A DNA stretch of 64,000 bases, from the NCBI GenBank assembly GCA_026647215.1, contig JAPKHC010000015.1:1-64000 (forward strand). The letters run 5' to 3'. The notes under the pieces were generated by a model. The model saw only the letters and a list, made by a program, of their open reading frames with translations, was not told the DNA's origin and searched no databases. The DNA is from F1-120-MAGs118 sp013360535 (lineage in GTDB: Bacteria > Planctomycetota > UBA1135 > GCA-002686595). The position numbers and the translations under genes are program-made. The first letter of the stretch is position 1. Each line of letters starts with the position of its first letter. Of this stretch, positions 62,024 to 64,000 are shown in pieces.

Positions 62024-62290
62024 TCAGATCACGAAGCGCACGTCAGGGTGTTTCGCGATCAGCGCGAACAGCGAGTGGCGGTGCGCCTCGTCGCGCACGG
62101 TGATCTCGAGCTGCAGCGTGCGGTACTTGCCGGTCGAGCTCTCGCGCGCGAGCACGAGCCGGTGCTCGATCCCGCCGACGAGCTCCGTCACGGCCGCGCG
62201 GATCCGCGGCTCGTCCCAGCCGATGATCCGGTAGGTCCACAGGCAGGGATAGTCGATCTCCGGTTTCCGTCCGTCGAGGAAGTTGTCCAA
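62024..62290 (-). CDS. DUF493 (YbeD-like) protein
   Basis: An 88-aa protein with the DUF493 pattern: YPCLWTYRIIGWDEPRI, SSTGKYRTLQLEITVRDEAHRHSLFALI and HPDVRFVI. The fold is ferredoxin-like, as in ACT and regulatory domains; YbeD-type proteins are thought to be regulators, but their exact role is not settled. The only start that keeps the family N-terminus is TTG 62290, with no clear SD. Convergent with the MFS gene and divergent from the gene at 62356. Confidence 0.85.
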   Translation of the reverse strand: MDNFLDGRKPEIDYPCLWTYRIIGWDEPRIRAAVTELVGGIEHRLVLARESSTGKYRTLQLEITVRDEAHRHSLFALIAKHPDVRFVI

Positions 62291-62355
62291 GGTGTGCGTC
62301 TCGCGCGGCGGATGCTACTCGAAAAGGCCCCGCGATTCCGCCTAGGCTGGCCAGC

Positions 62356-62844
62356 ATGCTCCGCAAGCTCGTCCTCGTGTTGGTGGCGCTGCCGATCCTC
62401 TACTTCGGGGGCCGCTGGCTCGTGCGCGCCTTCGAGTCGGACGAGGAGCGCATCGCGCGCGTCGTCGGCGAGATGGTCGAGGGCTTCAACGATGCCCAGG
62501 GACGCCCGGTGCTCTCCGGGCTCGCCCGCGAGTTCGTCGACTCGAGTTCCGGCGCGACCCGCGAGGACGTGCGCACGGCCCTGATCGCGTGGTTCTTCGA
62601 GCAGGTCGACCCGGTGACGAAGAAGTTCCTGTTCGTGGCCGAGCTCGAGCGAGTCGACGTGCAGGTCGACGAGGCGGCGCACGAGGCGCAGGTGAGCGTC
62701 GCGATCCGTTTCGAGAAGCGCCGCGGCGAGGCGCTCGAGCCGTGGTGGAACGCGGAGATCGAAGGCCTGATGCGCGACGGCGACGACGGCTGGCAGTGGG
62801 TGAAGTCGACGAAGGTCAACCACTCCGAGCGGCCGCGGCGCTGA
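62356..62844 (+). CDS. Membrane-anchored NTF2-like hypothetical protein
   Basis: A 162-aa protein with an N-terminal signal anchor (LVLVLVALPILYFGGRWLV). The rest alternates helix (RIARVVGEMVEGFNDAQGRPV, DVRTALIAWFFEQV) and strands (VDVQVDEAAHEAQVSVAIRFEKR, WQWVKSTKVNH), in the order seen in NTF2-like folds. No family assigned. Its stop directly abuts the stop of the convergent gene at 62845. Confidence 0.65.
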   Translation: MLRKLVLVLVALPILYFGGRWLVRAFESDEERIARVVGEMVEGFNDAQGRPVLSGLAREFVDSSSGATREDVRTALIAWFFEQVDPVTKKFLFVAELERVDVQVDEAAHEAQVSVAIRFEKRRGEALEPWWNAEIEGLMRDGDDGWQWVKSTKVNHSERPRR

Positions 62845-63942
62845 TCACTTCGTGCGCACGAGCTCGGTGAAGCGCGGGTCGGCGGAGAGGACGTCGAGGC
62901 GCCGGTCGTGCTCCGCGCGCGCGCGCAGGCGGCCGTCGAGGCCGATCGCCTCCGTGAGCGCCGCGAGCGCCTCCTCGCGCTTGCCCAGCAGCGCGAACGC
63001 GACGCCGAGCTCGTAACGCGCTTCGCGCTGCAGCACGTGCTTTCCGGCGAGCTCGACGGCGCGGGCGAGCCGCTCGCGCGCTTCTTCGGCCTTGCCCAGC
63101 GCGAGCGCCGCGACGCCTGCCCCGTGTTCCGAAAGCGCGAGCGCGAATTGCAGCCTGTCGTCGCGCTCCGCCAGCGCCGCGAGCCGCTCGGCCGCACGCA
63201 CGTGCGCTTCATGACGCTGCTCGGGCGCCTTCGCCGTCAGGTGCAGCAGCTCCGCGAAGGCGAAGGCCTGATGCGCCGCGAGCAGCTTGTCCTCGCTCGG
63301 CTTGGCGACCTCGCGCTCGAGCTCCGCCAACCCTTGCGCGCCCTTCGCCAGCGCTCTCGCCATGCAATCGCGCGCCGCGTCCGGCAGCTCCTGCGCCTTG
63401 CCGAAGCGCACGACCTGCACGCGCCAGCTGCGCACGAGTTCCTCGAATTGCTCGTGCGAGCACGTCTCGCTTTCGTTCGTGCGCGGCGCGGCGACGTGCA
63501 GCTCGAACACGCGCCCGTCGGCGAGCGCGAAGGCCGAATAGCGCACCATCGCGCGCCCGTCGCCCGGCAGGCGCTGCTCCTGCACGGCGCACGCGATGCC
63601 GCCGACCTCGAACGGCGTGCCCTTCGAGGTCTGGTCGCGCCAGGCCGAGCTCGGCTGCGGCGGCTCGTCGGGCTGGAAGTGGATCGTCAGGCTCGCGCCG
63701 TGGAAACGCCCCGCGGCGACCGTGCGCAGCCCGAACTGCTCGGAGAGCCTCGTCTCCAGCCGCGCGTCCCGCTCCCAGCCGGGCGCCGAGAACGACACCT
63801 GCAGCGGCGAGCCGTAGACGTCCGCCTTGGCGTCGACGGGCGCCGGAGCGGGCGCGACCGGCGGCTCCTGCGAGCGCGAGGGCGTCGGGGCCGGAGGCAG
63901 GAGCAGCGCGAGGGCGGCCAGGAGCGGCTTCATCGCCTCCAA
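62845..63942 (-). CDS. Secreted protein with TPR-like C-terminus
   Basis: A 365-aa exported protein (signal LLAALALLLPPAPTPS, then a Pro-rich linker). Residues about 45-180 form a beta-rich domain (LQVSFSAPGWERDARLET, SLTIHFQPDEPPQPSSAWRD, FALADGRVFELHVA). Residues about 195-350 form TPR-like hairpins (LQFALALSEHGAGVAALALGKAEEARERLARAVELAG). No known family. A second ATG nine nt in gives an equally good signal. Nothing coding is visible in the last 58 bases of the window. Confidence 0.7.
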   Translation of the reverse strand: MEAMKPLLAALALLLPPAPTPSRSQEPPVAPAPAPVDAKADVYGSPLQVSFSAPGWERDARLETRLSEQFGLRTVAAGRFHGASLTIHFQPDEPPQPSSAWRDQTSKGTPFEVGGIACAVQEQRLPGDGRAMVRYSAFALADGRVFELHVAAPRTNESETCSHEQFEELVRSWRVQVVRFGKAQELPDAARDCMARALAKGAQGLAELEREVAKPSEDKLLAAHQAFAFAELLHLTAKAPEQRHEAHVRAAERLAALAERDDRLQFALALSEHGAGVAALALGKAEEARERLARAVELAGKHVLQREARYELGVAFALLGKREEALAALTEAIGLDGRLRARAEHDRRLDVLSADPRFTELVRTK

Positions 63943-64000
63943 GGATAGGCCGCGCGTCGGCGGCGCACGGAAAGGACTTCGTGGGGGAACCCCTGCGGGT

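Overview
This is a 64 kb stretch of a high-GC bacterial chromosome, densely coding on both strands. Several features fit a member of the Planctomycetota best. These are secreted LamG, RCC1 and MopE-type proteins that share one C-terminal Cys-containing module, sulfatase-like lipoproteins that lack the formylglycine residue, a Ser/Thr kinase fused to TPRs, an ECF-type sigma factor with a membrane-anchored extension, a Tat-exported Gfo/Idh/MocA oxidoreductase, and few Shine-Dalgarno sites. This assignment is inferred from gene content; there is no rRNA or ribosomal-protein marker in the window.

Region 1 (1-8.75 kb) looks accessory. A tyrosine recombinase is followed by an orphan signal-peptide ORF, two secreted surface proteins (LamG; RCC1/MopE), and a tightly packed four-gene minus-strand cassette (8081 to 5078) of visibly lower GC that encodes two lipoproteins, a helical protein and an exported/membrane protein of unknown function. 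It ends at the 3' side of a tRNA-Gly(CCC) gene that belongs to a 116-nt tandem duplication. The distal tRNA copy carries C at position 33.

Region 2 (8.9-15 kb) is three consecutive minus-strand PAS + soluble MCP pairs: Aer-like redox sensing split into two genes and triplicated. The third MCP is frameshifted, and an 11-G homopolymer lies just upstream of the first PAS gene. Region 3 (15.4-33 kb) holds two Thr-type sulfatase-family lipoproteins around a GT-C glycosyltransferase, a penta-heme cytochrome c, typA/bipA, a Ser/Thr kinase-TPR protein, an HGSNAT-like membrane acyltransferase with a PIG-L deacetylase, a TPR lipoprotein, an alpha/beta hydrolase, an unknown conserved-looking protein and a D-amino-acid oxidase.

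Region 4 (33-41.7 kb) has two tandem ~862-aa secreted paralogues carrying the same C-terminal module as the region 1 proteins, then a sigma factor-TM-carboxypeptidase-regulatory fusion facing a small lipoprotein. Region 5 (41.9-53.5 kb) holds pntAA-pntAB-pntB, an O-methyltransferase, a DUF5063 protein, a truncated HD-domain gene coupled to a MORN/alpha-toroid protein, a CBS protein with a histone-H1-like tail, and an NtrB/NtrC-type pair ending at a long palindromic repeat. Region 6 (53.6-64 kb) is mostly housekeeping: mgtE + glutaredoxin, a Tat oxidoreductase operon, a serine beta-lactamase-like hydrolase, a second CBS protein, an enoyl-CoA hydratase, an MFS carrier, DUF493, and small secreted proteins.

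Many genes are divergently paired over short gaps, and GC-rich hairpins close several transcription units. No CRISPR array, complete IS element or replication origin was seen.
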